A stretch of 64,000 bases of DNA from Lachnospiraceae bacterium (GTDB lineage Bacteria > Bacillota > Clostridia > Lachnospirales > Lachnospiraceae), in assembly GCA_009911195.1 (NCBI GenBank), contig QXWV01000066.1, positions 1 through 64,000 on the forward strand. Reading direction: 5' to 3'. Below are positions 18,359 to 26,817 of this stretch, one piece after another. The notes under the pieces are model-generated. The model was not told the origin of the DNA, did no database searches, and saw only the letters and a program-made list of their open reading frames with translations. Each line of letters opens with the position of its first letter. Position 1 is the stretch's first letter. The position numbers were made by a program, and so were the translations under genes.

Positions 18359-19709
18359 GACAATCACGAAAGGAAACCCTTTAGAAACAGAAAAAATCAG
18401 CAAACTAATTGTGACATTTGCCATTCCCAGTATTATTTCTATGGTTGTTAATGCGTTGTACAATATTGTTGACCAAATTTTTATTGGGCAAGGTGTAGGT
18501 TATTTGGGTAATGGTGCAACAAATGTTGTTATGCCATTGACCGTTATTGTTATAGCACTTTCTCTTCTTGTCGGGGACGGAGCAGCCGCATATCTGAGTT
18601 TAAAATTAGGTGAGGGCAACGGAAATGCAGCGGCAAAAGGTATCGGGAATGCTCTCTCTGCAACGGTTTTAATCGGCATTATATTATGTATTGTTTTCAA
18701 TATATTTTTAAAACCATTGTGTATTCTGTTTGGTGCAACAGAAGAAATTCTGCCGTATGCAATGGATTATGGCAGAATTATTTCTTTTGGTGTACTGTTT
18801 TCTGCCATTGACTCATGTATGGCAGGCATGATAAGAGCTGACGGCAATCCTAAATACAGCATGGCAGGCTTGTTAATTGGCTGCATTACTAATATTATTC
18901 TTGACCCAATTTTTATTTTTGTTTTCCATTGGGGAGTAAAAGGTGCTGCATGGGCAACTATCTTAGGACAGACTTTTAATGCACTCTTATATATTGCTTA
19001 CATCAGAAAATTCAAAAGCATTAAATTAGACAAAAGTTGCTTTGTTTTCAATAAAAAGGTGTTAATTAAAGTAAGCAGCCTTGGAATATCCAGTTTCATT
19101 ACTCAAATTGCCGTTGTATTAGTAATGGCAACCACAAACAATATATTGGTATCTTATGGCGCAAAATCAGTATATGGTTCAGATATTCCTTTAACAACGA
19201 TTGGTATAACCATGAAAGTAAATCAAATTATATCTGCCGTCATAATTGGATTATCCACAGGCGCACAGCCAATTTACGGATATAATTATGGCTGCGGTCA
19301 AAAAGACAGGGTAAAGCAGACTTACCGCATTATCCTATCAGTTGCCACAGTATTCTTAATATTGGCTTTCTGCATTTTCCAATTTATGCCTATGAGTATT
19401 GTAAAACTTTTTGGTTCGGAATCTGACTTATACAATCAATTTGCTGTAAAGTGCTTTAAAATATTTCTTTTAGCCTGCCCTATAAATGGATTGCAAATGG
19501 TAACAGGAATATTTTTTCAAGCAATCGGGAAACCGACACAGGCAACTATATTGTCTTTAACCAGACAAATCATTTATCTTCTTCCTGCAACTATTTTATT
19601 ACCAACGATATTAGGGGTAGAGGGTGCTTTATGGGCTGGACCAGTTGCGGACGGATTAGCTTTTATTACGGCTCTTATCATGCTGAAAATATATTGGAAA
19701 AAACTTTAA
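18348..19709 (+). CDS. MATE-family multidrug efflux transporter
   Basis: A 453-residue protein with twelve predicted membrane helices in two halves, starting KISKLIVTFAIPSIISMVVN and containing the family-typical ALYNIVDQIFIGQGVG and GLSTGAQPIYGYNYG segments. It would export drugs or metabolites in exchange for Na+ or H+. It is co-transcribed with MarR and followed 19 bp later by the cytidylate-kinase-like gene. The substrate cannot be told from sequence. Confidence 0.93.
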   Translation: MNSKTITKGNPLETEKISKLIVTFAIPSIISMVVNALYNIVDQIFIGQGVGYLGNGATNVVMPLTVIVIALSLLVGDGAAAYLSLKLGEGNGNAAAKGIGNALSATVLIGIILCIVFNIFLKPLCILFGATEEILPYAMDYGRIISFGVLFSAIDSCMAGMIRADGNPKYSMAGLLIGCITNIILDPIFIFVFHWGVKGAAWATILGQTFNALLYIAYIRKFKSIKLDKSCFVFNKKVLIKVSSLGISSFITQIAVVLVMATTNNILVSYGAKSVYGSDIPLTTIGITMKVNQIISAVIIGLSTGAQPIYGYNYGCGQKDRVKQTYRIILSVATVFLILAFCIFQFMPMSIVKLFGSESDLYNQFAVKCFKIFLLACPINGLQMVTGIFFQAIGKPTQATILSLTRQIIYLLPATILLPTILGVEGALWAGPVADGLAFITALIMLKIYWKKL

Positions 19710-19728
19710 AAAATAGGAGGTTATCTAT

Positions 19729-20337
19729 ATGCAGAAAAAAATTATCACTATTAGCAGAGAATGTGGCAGCGGCGGACATAAAATCGGTCAAGAACTTGCG
19801 AAAGAATTAGGTATACCAATTTATGACAAAGAGATTATAAGCATGGTTGCAAAGGAAAAAGGGTATACAGAAGAAATTATTGAAAATAAAGGGGAGCATA
19901 TGACAGGAAGTCTGTTATTTAATCTTGTCAATAATTTGTCCCTCGCAAATTCAATTCTTTCCGGTAACAATATATCATTACAAGATGAAATATACTTTTC
20001 GCAGGTAAAGGCAATCCGGGAATTAGCAGATAGAGGGGCTTGTGTCATTATTGGAAGATGTGCAGACCATATATTAAAAGAATACCCAAATTGTTTCAAT
20101 ATCTTTATTCATGCTGATTTAGACTTTAGAATAAAACACTTAATGGAAGAAAATCACTTATCAAGTGAAGAAGCAAAAAAACGCATCAGCAGTATAGATA
20201 AAGCACGCTCCTATCACTATCAATATTATACCGAAAAGAAATGGGGAAATTCCAAAAACTATCATCTATGTTTAGATAGTGGGACACTCGGAATAGAAAA
20301 ATGTGTATCAATAATCGAAAATATATGTATTGATTAG
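19729..20337 (+). CDS. Cytidylate kinase-like P-loop protein
   Basis: A 202-residue protein starting KKIITISRECGSGGHKIGQ, a cytidylate-kinase-like P-loop (SREyGSGG type). DKEII and a RCADHIL segment follow, and the LID-like region comes near residue 150 (AKKRISSIDKARSYHYQYY). Proteins of this type often follow MATE pumps in gut Firmicutes. The natural substrate is uncertain. GGAGG lies 8 bases before ATG 19,729. Confidence 0.85.
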   Translation: MQKKIITISRECGSGGHKIGQELAKELGIPIYDKEIISMVAKEKGYTEEIIENKGEHMTGSLLFNLVNNLSLANSILSGNNISLQDEIYFSQVKAIRELADRGACVIIGRCADHILKEYPNCFNIFIHADLDFRIKHLMEENHLSSEEAKKRISSIDKARSYHYQYYTEKKWGNSKNYHLCLDSGTLGIEKCVSIIENICID

Positions 20338-20366
20338 TAATGCAATAATTTACAACAGGTGGAAAC

Positions 20367-20780
20367 ATGGGAAAATTACTGTTGCTGACACTTGATGAAC
20401 AAGAAGAAAAAGTGATTGATAAAATCATTTCAGCATTAACCGACTGCATACAACTTGAAGTTATGCAGACTGTCCCCGCCCCCATTCTATCTTTTCCGGG
20501 ACTGGAAATAAGGCAGAACCAACACCGGGTATTCCAAGACGGGGAGGAAATAAACCTTACCCGTCTTGAATACAGTACCCTTGTATTCCTTGCTTCCAAT
20601 CCCGACATTGTCCTCACAAAGACACAGATTTTTGAAGCTGTTTGGAACATGGATAGTGATAGCTGCCATTCAAGCGTTGCCAACGTGATTTATAACCTGC
20701 GGAAGAAAATAGAGCCGGACAGCAAAAACCCGACCTATATAAAAACCGTGTTAGGTGTCGGCTATAAATTCAGTGGATAA
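20367..20780 (+). CDS. OmpR/PhoB-type winged-helix DNA-binding protein without receiver domain
   Basis: A 137-residue protein whose last 90 residues form a PhoB-type winged helix (LTRLEYSTLVFLASNP, KTQIFEAVW, SVANVIYNLRKKIE, IKTVLGVGYKF). The N-terminal 45 residues are too short for a receiver domain and lack the phosphorylated Asp pocket. Such truncated regulators are regular members of this ICE family. Base composition returns to ICE-like here, so it belongs to the backbone rather than the cassette. Confidence 0.85.
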   Translation: MGKLLLLTLDEQEEKVIDKIISALTDCIQLEVMQTVPAPILSFPGLEIRQNQHRVFQDGEEINLTRLEYSTLVFLASNPDIVLTKTQIFEAVWNMDSDSCHSSVANVIYNLRKKIEPDSKNPTYIKTVLGVGYKFSG

Positions 20781-20829
20781 ACGCCGGAGAATGATGATTG
20801 ATACATTGTCATTCCCCGGTGTCTTTTTC
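20779..20829 (+). terminator. Terminator after the winged-helix gene
   Basis: AACGCCGGAGAATGA pairs imperfectly with TCATTCCCCGGTGT and is followed by CTTTTTC. The sequence is related to the terminator at 16,862-16,912. Confidence 0.7.
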
Positions 20830-20949
20830 TGCCCTTGTGGACGCTTAGAAGCCCTTTTCCGGGCGGTAATGGGTATTTGCCTGCCTATGCTCCATAACGC
20901 CCCGGAAACGCCCTTAAAACGCCTTACACGCCCGCCCTAACTGTCCGCA

Positions 20950-22296
20950 TTACCTCTCTGTCTGTTTCTCCCGTTCCGGCTGCTTCGCCTGCCGTAAAAT
21001 ACTGTCTACGTTCTGTTTGATTGTGTCGTACTGCTTTACTTTCTTTTTCAGTTTCCCGTACTCTTGATATAACTTGTCTTTTTTCTCCGTAAGCTCCTTA
21101 TACTCCGTATGTAATTTTTTGAAATCGGGCAGCTTCCCGCCGTTCTTTGCCGCCTGCAACGTCTTAGCGGCGGCTTCGTGAATGATAATGCTGCTCTCAT
21201 TGCCCCGCAGGAACTTTTCTTTGTCCTTTGCCTTTTTGTACTGCACATAGACCGCCTTTGTCTGTTGGTATGCGGATATGTTTTTCATCAAAAGGGATAT
21301 GTCGGACAATCTCTTTTCCAAGCCTTTCAGCGCAGCGGCGGTATCTTCGCTTTCCGTATGCACTTCATCAAGAACCGCCTGCAACTGTTCATACTCTGAA
21401 ATGTCATGCTCCGTAAGGAAATTCAAAGTCTTTGCCGCCTGCTTCAAGTTGTGTATCTTCGCCCACTGTTCGTAGCCTTTGCTTTCCGCTGCCTTGATAC
21501 TGTTCTGAATGTCTATCAGCATGGAAACGCCCACCTTTTCCTGCCTTAACGCTTTCGGCTTCGCCCGGTACGTCCCGGCAATCCTCTCCGTTATGGCTTC
21601 CACGGTGTAGGCTTCCCCAAGCGTCTTAGAGCGTGTGAAGCGTTCCTGCCCCGGCGCACGGAATGAAACGAACTTCCCCTGCTTTATCTCATAGCCCGCC
21701 GTTTCCATGAGCCGCAGGAAATCATCAAAATCTTTTGCTTTGGGTATGGCAGCGTCAATCAACGCTTTCAGCTTTGCTTTCCAACTTGTCCCCTTGCGTT
21801 CCGCGTCCCATTCCGCATACTTCTTTCCTTTGTCCTGCCCCGGTGTAACGACTGACAATCCGTGTTCCTTGCACAGCCTGTCACTCTCATTCCGTATCTG
21901 ATAATAGCTTTTCTTGTTGGAAATATACTTACGGTGTGTCGTAAAATCCACCGCACAAAATATGATGTGGTTATGGATATGCCCCTTGTCTATGTGGGTA
22001 GTCAACACATATTCATATCTGCCGCCAAGAACCTTGTCCGCAAGCTCCTTTCCTATGCGGTGGGCTTCCTCATAGCCCACTTCCCCCGGCGCAAAGGACT
22101 GTATCAAATGGTGTCCGAGGTTATCCCCCTTGTCCCTTGCCTTTGACAACGTGAAGCCGAACTCTATATCTGCCGTTTCATACGAGCAGCCATAAGAGGA
22201 AATCAAAACCTTGTCGTCCGTCTTGTCGGGATTGCAGATATAATCAATCGCCTTATTCAGCGTAGTTTTGATAGGGTGTATCTTTGTAACTGCCAT
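20950..22296 (-). CDS. Relaxase/mobilisation nuclease (MobA/VirD2-type)
   Basis: A 448-residue relaxase. The N-terminal domain has AIDYICNPDKT, HHLIQSFAPGE and the three-histidine motif HIDKGHIHNHIIF (residues 101-113) that binds the catalytic metal. The C-terminal half (about 250-448) is a long charged coiled coil that may contact MobC, DNA or the coupling protein. It would nick oriT and lead the strand into the recipient. It overlaps mobC by 40 bases and lies downstream of inverted repeat copy B. Confidence 0.93.
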   Translation of the reverse strand: MAVTKIHPIKTTLNKAIDYICNPDKTDDKVLISSYGCSYETADIEFGFTLSKARDKGDNLGHHLIQSFAPGEVGYEEAHRIGKELADKVLGGRYEYVLTTHIDKGHIHNHIIFCAVDFTTHRKYISNKKSYYQIRNESDRLCKEHGLSVVTPGQDKGKKYAEWDAERKGTSWKAKLKALIDAAIPKAKDFDDFLRLMETAGYEIKQGKFVSFRAPGQERFTRSKTLGEAYTVEAITERIAGTYRAKPKALRQEKVGVSMLIDIQNSIKAAESKGYEQWAKIHNLKQAAKTLNFLTEHDISEYEQLQAVLDEVHTESEDTAAALKGLEKRLSDISLLMKNISAYQQTKAVYVQYKKAKDKEKFLRGNESSIIIHEAAAKTLQAAKNGGKLPDFKKLHTEYKELTEKKDKLYQEYGKLKKKVKQYDTIKQNVDSILRQAKQPEREKQTER

Positions 22297-22586
22297 ATCT
22301 TTTCCAATGCCCCCTTTATTTCCTCTAAGTCCTCTTTGTATGCGTTCCCGGTGGAGTTGACCCGCCTTGCTATCTGGTTCACATTTACGCCGACTTTCTG
22401 TATCTCTGCCGTCTGCTCCTTGACCGCCGTATAGTCCAACTGGATAATATAGCCGTCAATCGCCATTTTCCGTAAGTACGCCCCCAAGTTGTCCGTTTGC
22501 AGCAGCTTCATTTTTTCCTCAATCAATATGCGCTCCTGCTCCGTCACATAAAATTTTAACTGGATAGCCCGCTTTCTTTCTGCCAT
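22257..22586 (-). CDS. mobC: MobC-like relaxosome accessory protein
   Basis: A 109-residue protein with an N-terminal ribbon-helix-helix-like part (MAERKRAIQLKFYVTEQERIL) and the MobC signature VGVNVNQIARRVNSTG (about 74-89). It should bind oriT and help the relaxase nick. I use ATG 22,586, preceded by AAAGGAAG; the longer reading enters the oriT-like repeat. It is coupled to the relaxase by overlap. Confidence 0.88.
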   Translation of the reverse strand: MAERKRAIQLKFYVTEQERILIEEKMKLLQTDNLGAYLRKMAIDGYIIQLDYTAVKEQTAEIQKVGVNVNQIARRVNSTGNAYKEDLEEIKGALEKIWQLQRYTLSKLR

Positions 22587-22636
22587 AGCCCCGCTTCCTT
22601 TCCGTTTTTCTAAGAGGGTAAAACCCTCTGCAATCA

Positions 22637-22744
22637 AGAGGGTTTGGGACACTTCCCAACAAGCAAAATCCCCACAAGCCCCGCAGGGAGGCAAGTGGGA
22701 ATTTTACGGGATTGGGTACTCAATCCCTATGCTTGCTATTCTTC
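22637..22744 (-). repeat. 108-bp triple-hairpin repeat, copy B (probable oriT of the relaxase operon)
   Basis: Read on the minus strand this is copy A (11,193-11,300) again, starting GAAGAATAGCAAGCATAGGG and ending CCCAAACCCTCT, with changes only in the centre. It lies 50 bp upstream of mobC in the same orientation as the operon. A further hairpin AGAGGGT/ACCCTCT (22,613-22,629) lies between it and mobC. Position and structure favour oriT. Confidence 0.75.
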
Positions 22745-23352
22745 CCCCCTATAACTTACTACGCATGGAAAACCCAAACAGGCAACCTTAGAGAAAAGTT
22801 TTTGAAAAAATAAAAAGAAAAGAGGGGAAGCCGATTTTTTTATGGCTTTCCCTCTTGACTGACCCATAAGCGGGAACGGGCGGCGGGGGCAAGGGCGGGC
22901 GTTTTTTGCCCGTGCATTTTACCCTTGCGGCTTCCGCCTGTTCCTGCTACCCGTTGTCGTCTGATAACTTCCCCGCAGCGGCTTTTTTCTCTTTTCCCTT
23001 ATGCAGAAAATTGTCTTACTTTGCAGAAACTCTTAATGCAATCGTGATACAAAACTGATAGAAACGTGATATTGAGCCTGTAACATTTTTTACTGGAAAG
23101 GGACAATCCACAGAAAGAATTTTCCCGCCCATAATCACAAACGCCACGGCGGGAAAATCCGCAACCCACCCACGAAAAAAGAACCCAATGCACACCCGAC
23201 TGAATACAGACCACAGCCGGGCATTTTTATGTCTTTTGAAATTTTTTTCAAATTTTTTTCAAAAACATTGCCTGTTTTGCCTTTCCGTGCGTAGTAAGTA
23301 ATAGAGGGGTAAAATTTCCCGGCTCTGGCAAGGGCAAAAGGGAGGTGGACGC
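22745..23352. other. 608-bp intergenic region between oriT-like repeat and sigma-like gene
   Basis: I see no convincing gene. A hairpin AAGAGGG.AAGCC / GGCTTTCCCTCTT spans 22,819-22,856 around a T-rich loop, and a GC-rich stretch with GGGCAAGGGCGGGC...TTTTTTGCCC follows. The last 130 bp are AT-rich, with repeated TTTTTTTCAAA tracts (about 23,240-23,270) that could bend DNA upstream of the promoter for the sigma-like gene. Confidence 0.5.
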
Positions 23353-23778
23353 ATGAAGCCCCATTCACAGCAGGAACAACAGAAACAGACCTTTGAACAC
23401 TTCTGCAAACAAATCTTAAAGAACGAAAGAAACGATTACCACAGACGGCTCAATTACAGACAGGAGCATGAAGTCCTGTTCTGCGAACTGCCGCCAACTA
23501 CCTTAGAGAAGATTTCCGTATGGGACAAGTATTTTCAAGATACATACCTTTTTGAGATTATGGGATTTGAGGTTGCCGTTGCTGATGAAGTTTTAGGAGA
23601 AGCACTGAAAACCTTGCCGCAGGACAGACTTGAAATTATCCTGCTTTCCTATTTTCTGGAAATGAGCGACCCGGAGATAGCGGCGCATTTGAGCCTTATC
23701 CGCAGGACGGTATCACACCGCAGGAAAAACGCCCTGCGGAAACTGAAAAAAATCATGGAGGGCTATGCTGATGAATAA
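23353..23778 (+). CDS. Sigma-70-like regulator of the ICE
   Basis: A 141-residue protein ending in a sigma region 4-type helix-turn-helix: LPQDRLEIILLSYFLEMSDPE, then IAAHLSLIRRTVSHRRKNALRK. The N-terminal 75 residues are basic and not a clear region 2. Proteins of this kind are ICE-encoded regulators near the integration module in Tn1549-type elements. The start has GGGAGGTGG upstream. The gene overlaps the next one by 14 bases. Confidence 0.82.
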   Translation: MKPHSQQEQQKQTFEHFCKQILKNERNDYHRRLNYRQEHEVLFCELPPTTLEKISVWDKYFQDTYLFEIMGFEVAVADEVLGEALKTLPQDRLEIILLSYFLEMSDPEIAAHLSLIRRTVSHRRKNALRKLKKIMEGYADE

Positions 23779-24016
23779 GAGCAGGAGAAAAACGCCGGGC
23801 GGCTTGCTGCCTTACCCCGTCATTGTGTTGGCTGTTTCCGGGGACGTGGACGCTATCAACGTGGTACTGGAACACTTTGCAGGCTTCATTTCCGCACTGT
23901 CAACCAGAACCATGTATGACGAGCAGGGAAAGCCCGTTGTCTACATTGACGAGGAACTACGCCGCCGACTGGAAACCAAGCTGATAGCGAAAATCCCGAC
24001 CTTTAAGGTGGCATAA
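23765..24016 (+). CDS. Small helix-turn-helix (HTH_16-like) ICE protein
   Basis: An 83-residue protein (start at ATG 23,765 or 23,771) with VLAVSGDVDAINVVLEHFAGF and the conserved end YIDEELRRRLETKLIAKIPTF. It matches the helix-turn-helix family that accompanies the sigma-like gene in Tn916/Tn1549-type elements. It is translationally coupled to the gene before it. It probably helps control excision or transfer genes. Confidence 0.8.
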   Translation: MLMNKSRRKTPGGLLPYPVIVLAVSGDVDAINVVLEHFAGFISALSTRTMYDEQGKPVVYIDEELRRRLETKLIAKIPTFKVA

Positions 24017-24447
24017 CGACAGAAACCCTTTCCCACTGGAAGCAGGAAAGCACGGGCGGGCTGACCGCCCGCCGCTTCTTGCCATTCCGCAAAAGTACAT
24101 CAATATGGTGTGCCTTTGCGGGCTGACAAGCCGCAAGAACCTTGACAAAGAAAGCGCACGGCGCAGCATAGGGCAAACGGACACGTTCAATGTGTGGCGA
24201 GCCTGCGGGCTGATACGCCAAGACCCCCGGCAAGGGGCGAGCGATACAGTATCAGCGAACCGCAGCGGCAATGTGGAAACTGCCGCCGCCATGACCCGCA
24301 CATTGGCATAATGATACACCCGTATGACACGGCTACTCATAGGAATGAGAGGGGTTAAAGTCCCGTGGAGCTGCCAAGCCGTCCGTTTCGCCCATTCAGA
24401 AAAACCAAGTACAGCAATCCGAAGATATTCTGAAAGGAGGGCTGCCA
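24017..24447. other. 431-bp region without a convincing gene
   Basis: Short overlapping frames exist on both strands, but none has a good ribosome site or recognisable motif. The stretch is GC-rich with several inverted repeats (for example CGGGCGGGCTGACCGCCCG near 24,052-24,070) and resembles the untranslated leader often seen before the recombinase module of such ICEs. A structured regulatory RNA is possible but unproven. Confidence 0.4.
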
Positions 24448-24708
24448 ATGATAAACAGTAAACAACTGGACTTAATGAGCAGGCAGGGGGCAGATGAAGC
24501 CGACCCCGCGCAACTGACGGACATAAACCATGTTTCCATTGACACGGGGCTTTCTGCCACGGAACGCATGAAAGCGTACCTTGAACAGATAAAAAACCCG
24601 TACTGCTTCCGTTGCGGGGAAACAGTCGTGCGTCTATGCTTTGCGCCTGCCGGAAATGACCTCAATTCACACCTAATCAGCTTTTTCGGCGGTCTGAAAA
24701 AAGGTTAA
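24448..24708 (+). CDS. DUF6870-like small protein preceding the recombinase
   Basis: An 86-residue protein with the recognisable phrases LTDINHVSIDTGL, ERMKAYLEQIKNPYCFRCGE and a closing hydrophobic part. I recall this family directly upstream of recombinases in clostridial ICEs. The CFRC pair may bind metal. AAAGGAGG precedes ATG 24,448. Function is unknown; a recombination directionality factor is one possibility by position and size. Confidence 0.65.
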   Translation: MINSKQLDLMSRQGADEADPAQLTDINHVSIDTGLSATERMKAYLEQIKNPYCFRCGETVVRLCFAPAGNDLNSHLISFFGGLKKG

Positions 24709-24726
24709 AAAAATGTTGAAAAATGC

Positions 24727-24754
24727 TGAAATAATCTCCGTTCTATGGTATAAT
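24727..24754 (+). promoter_or_regulatory. Promoter of the serine recombinase gene
   Basis: CTGAAA (24,727-24,732), a 16-base spacer and TATAAT (24,749-24,754) preceded by TGG as an extended -10. They lie 33 bp upstream of the recombinase start. Confidence 0.55.
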
Positions 24755-24786
24755 AGACGTGTGATTATAGGGGGATTGGAGGAACA

Positions 24787-26484
24787 ATGCCACGCATTAG
24801 GAAATCACAGAACCAACCCACTATAAGCCGTACCGTATGGCGGATTGCTGTCTACATAAGACTATCCAAAGACGACGGGAACGATGAGAGTTTGAGCGTA
24901 ACCAACCAGAGGAAAATCATCACGGAGTATATCGAGGAATTTTTCGAGGGCGAGTATATCATTGTTGATGTTTACGCTGATGACGGGCTGACCGGGACGG
25001 ACTATGAACGCCCCGAATTTCAACGGCTGATACATGACGTGGAAGCCGGGACTGTCAACTGTATTATCTGTAAGACATTATCAAGGGCTTTCCGTAACTA
25101 TTCCGACCAAGGCTATTTTCTGGAAAAGGTATTCCCCTTATACGGGGTACGCTTTATCAGCATTGGCGACCCGTCACTTGACACATTCAAGAACCCGGAC
25201 GCAGTACAGGGAATGGAAGTTCCCATAACCGGGCTGATGAATGACCGCTACGCTGCAAGGACTTCCAACGACATACGCCGGACGTTCAACACCAAGCGCA
25301 GGAAAGGCGAATTTATCGGCGCATTTGCCCCTTATGGGTACATGAAAGACCCGGAGGACAAAAACGCATTTGTGATTGATGAAGAAGCCGCCGAGGTAGT
25401 GAGGAATATTTTTCACTGGTTCGTTGACGAGGGCATGAGCAAGTTAGGCATTACAAAAAAGCTGACCGAAATGGGAGTACCCACACCCACCGCATACAAG
25501 CACAGCAAGGGCTTGAATTTGCAGACACCGAGAATAAGCAAAAATGACGGTATGTGGGCGATTACCACTATCTGTACTATCCTTAAAAATGAAATGTATA
25601 TAGGGAACATGGTACAGGGAAAGCAGCGGGTAATCAGCTACAAAGTGCATGAGAAAGTTTCCCCGCCGAAAGAAGAATGGTTCATTGTGGAGAACACCCA
25701 CGAAGCAATCATTGACCGGGAAACATTCGACAAGGCGCAGCGGTTACAGGAACGGGACACCCGCACAGCACCGGGCAGGAAACAGCTTTATCTTTTTTCC
25801 GGGCTGATAAAATGCGCTGACTGTAAACGCTCCATGTCAAGACGGACGAACCGCAAGCCAAACAAGACCTATGTTTATTATGTTTGCAGTACATACGTCT
25901 TTAAGTCAAAGGACAAATGCACCCGGCACGTCATAAAGGAAGAAATCTTATACGAAGCAGTATTGAAAGCGGTACAGGCGCAAATCTCCCTTGTAGGGGA
26001 TATGGCAGAGGTAGTAAAGGAAATCAACAGCACTTCTACCGTCTGCACCCAATCCAAGCGGTTACAGCAGCTTTTGAAAGACCGCAGCAAGGAGCTTGAA
26101 AAACTTACCTGCGTTACAGATAACCTTTATATGGACTGGAAATGCGGGGACATAACCCGTGCTGAATATGTAAGAATGAAAGCCAAGTTTGAACAGCAGG
26201 CAGAGCAGGTAAAGGACATCATCGCCAACCTGCAAACAGAAATTCAGCTATCAGAAAAGGGCGTAGGAAGCGACAACCCTTATCTGACAACATTCTTGAA
26301 ACATGAGAATGTAAAAAGCCTTGACCGTGGGCTTCTGGTAGAATTGATTGATACTATATACGTCCACGATAACAACGAGATTACAATTCAATTTAACTTT
26401 GCCGACCAACACAAGCGGATTGTTGAGTTTATCGAAAACAACCAACATAACCTTGAACTGATAAAGTCCAACAACGCCGTGTAA
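24787..26484 (+). CDS. Large serine recombinase (integrase of the ICE)
   Basis: A 565-residue site-specific recombinase. Its N-terminal resolvase domain holds the nucleophile in IRLSKDD (Ser27) and the YADDGLTGTDYERP and SRAFRNY motifs. It is followed by a recombinase domain (RKGEFIGAFAPYGY onwards), a zinc ribbon (CADCKRSM...CSTY...C, about 343-378), a coiled coil (about 410-475) and a DUF4368-like end. It belongs to the TnpX/TndX type, which cut at a GA dinucleotide. It is the last gene of the element, and the cut ABC gene starts 51 bp after its stop. Confidence 0.95.
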   Translation: MPRIRKSQNQPTISRTVWRIAVYIRLSKDDGNDESLSVTNQRKIITEYIEEFFEGEYIIVDVYADDGLTGTDYERPEFQRLIHDVEAGTVNCIICKTLSRAFRNYSDQGYFLEKVFPLYGVRFISIGDPSLDTFKNPDAVQGMEVPITGLMNDRYAARTSNDIRRTFNTKRRKGEFIGAFAPYGYMKDPEDKNAFVIDEEAAEVVRNIFHWFVDEGMSKLGITKKLTEMGVPTPTAYKHSKGLNLQTPRISKNDGMWAITTICTILKNEMYIGNMVQGKQRVISYKVHEKVSPPKEEWFIVENTHEAIIDRETFDKAQRLQERDTRTAPGRKQLYLFSGLIKCADCKRSMSRRTNRKPNKTYVYYVCSTYVFKSKDKCTRHVIKEEILYEAVLKAVQAQISLVGDMAEVVKEINSTSTVCTQSKRLQQLLKDRSKELEKLTCVTDNLYMDWKCGDITRAEYVRMKAKFEQQAEQVKDIIANLQTEIQLSEKGVGSDNPYLTTFLKHENVKSLDRGLLVELIDTIYVHDNNEITIQFNFADQHKRIVEFIENNQHNLELIKSNNAV

Positions 26485-26534
26485 TGATTAGCGGCGTGTT
26501 GGTATCAAATCTTTAGGCAAAGTTGTCTATAAAT

Positions 26535-26657
26535 CTATGCACCTTTTTCTCCAATCAGTCCGACAATGGAGCCGCTGGGAACAGTGAACGAAACATGGTC
26601 CAAAACAAAATCCTGATAAGTTTTGGTAAGACCTGATACCATGAAAGCATTGGCCAT
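26535..26657 (-). pseudogene. 5' stub of an ABC-transporter ATPase gene cut by the ICE
   Basis: The minus strand reads a good ATPase start: GGAGG ribosome site, then MANAFMVSGLTKTYQDFV and FTVPSGSIVGLIGE. After KGA the frame meets TAG at 26,535-26,537 instead of continuing through the expected GKST of Walker A. The remainder should be on the far side of the ICE, outside the window. The junction marks the right end of the element and indicates that a conserved P-loop coding sequence served as attachment site. Confidence 0.85.
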
Positions 26658-26817
26658 CGCTAATCCTCCTTGTTTTTCGCAGGAAAATGCGACTGCCCTT
26701 GTAGGAGCAGAGGATTTTCCTCCTCGTACAATAATGTTAATAAGCTGATTAATTTATTAAGCGGTATTCCGCTCATACGGGCTATTTCTTTCTTTTTCTT
26801 AATCTTCCTCCCATATT

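Larger units (their letters stand above)
16919..20340. mobile_element. AT-rich cargo cassette (LysR, MarR, MATE, cytidylate-kinase-like)
   Basis: Base and codon use shift sharply to AT-rich compared with the transfer genes on both sides. The four genes form a self-contained regulatory and efflux unit. The flanking terminators (16,862 and 20,779) share the ACGCCGG...GAATG...CATTCCCCGG core, so the insertion may have occurred beside a terminator. No transposase or clear terminal repeats are visible. Confidence 0.6.
1..26534. mobile_element. Right part of a Tn1549/CTn-like integrative conjugative element
   Basis: The block carries transfer genes in the order usual for the Tn1549 family (VirB6-like, PrgI, VirB4, NlpC/P60, DUF4315, DUF4366, topoisomerase III, large polyvalent protein, relaxase and MobC) and ends with a large serine recombinase. 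Its right edge is placed at about 26,534 because the opposite-strand ABC-transporter gene that follows is cut there. The left end, with VirD4 and the 5' part of maff2, lies outside the window. Nested material includes a second recombinase-bearing element at the extreme left and two AT-rich cargo islands. Confidence 0.85.

Noticed and set aside
20367-20780. Complete two-component response regulator
   Set aside because: The N-terminus is only about 45 residues with no receiver domain, and no histidine kinase gene is near.
24003-24448. Minus-strand frames of 163 and 76 codons
   Set aside because: They lack ribosome sites and recognisable motifs and run against the operon; treated as chance open frames in GC-rich DNA.
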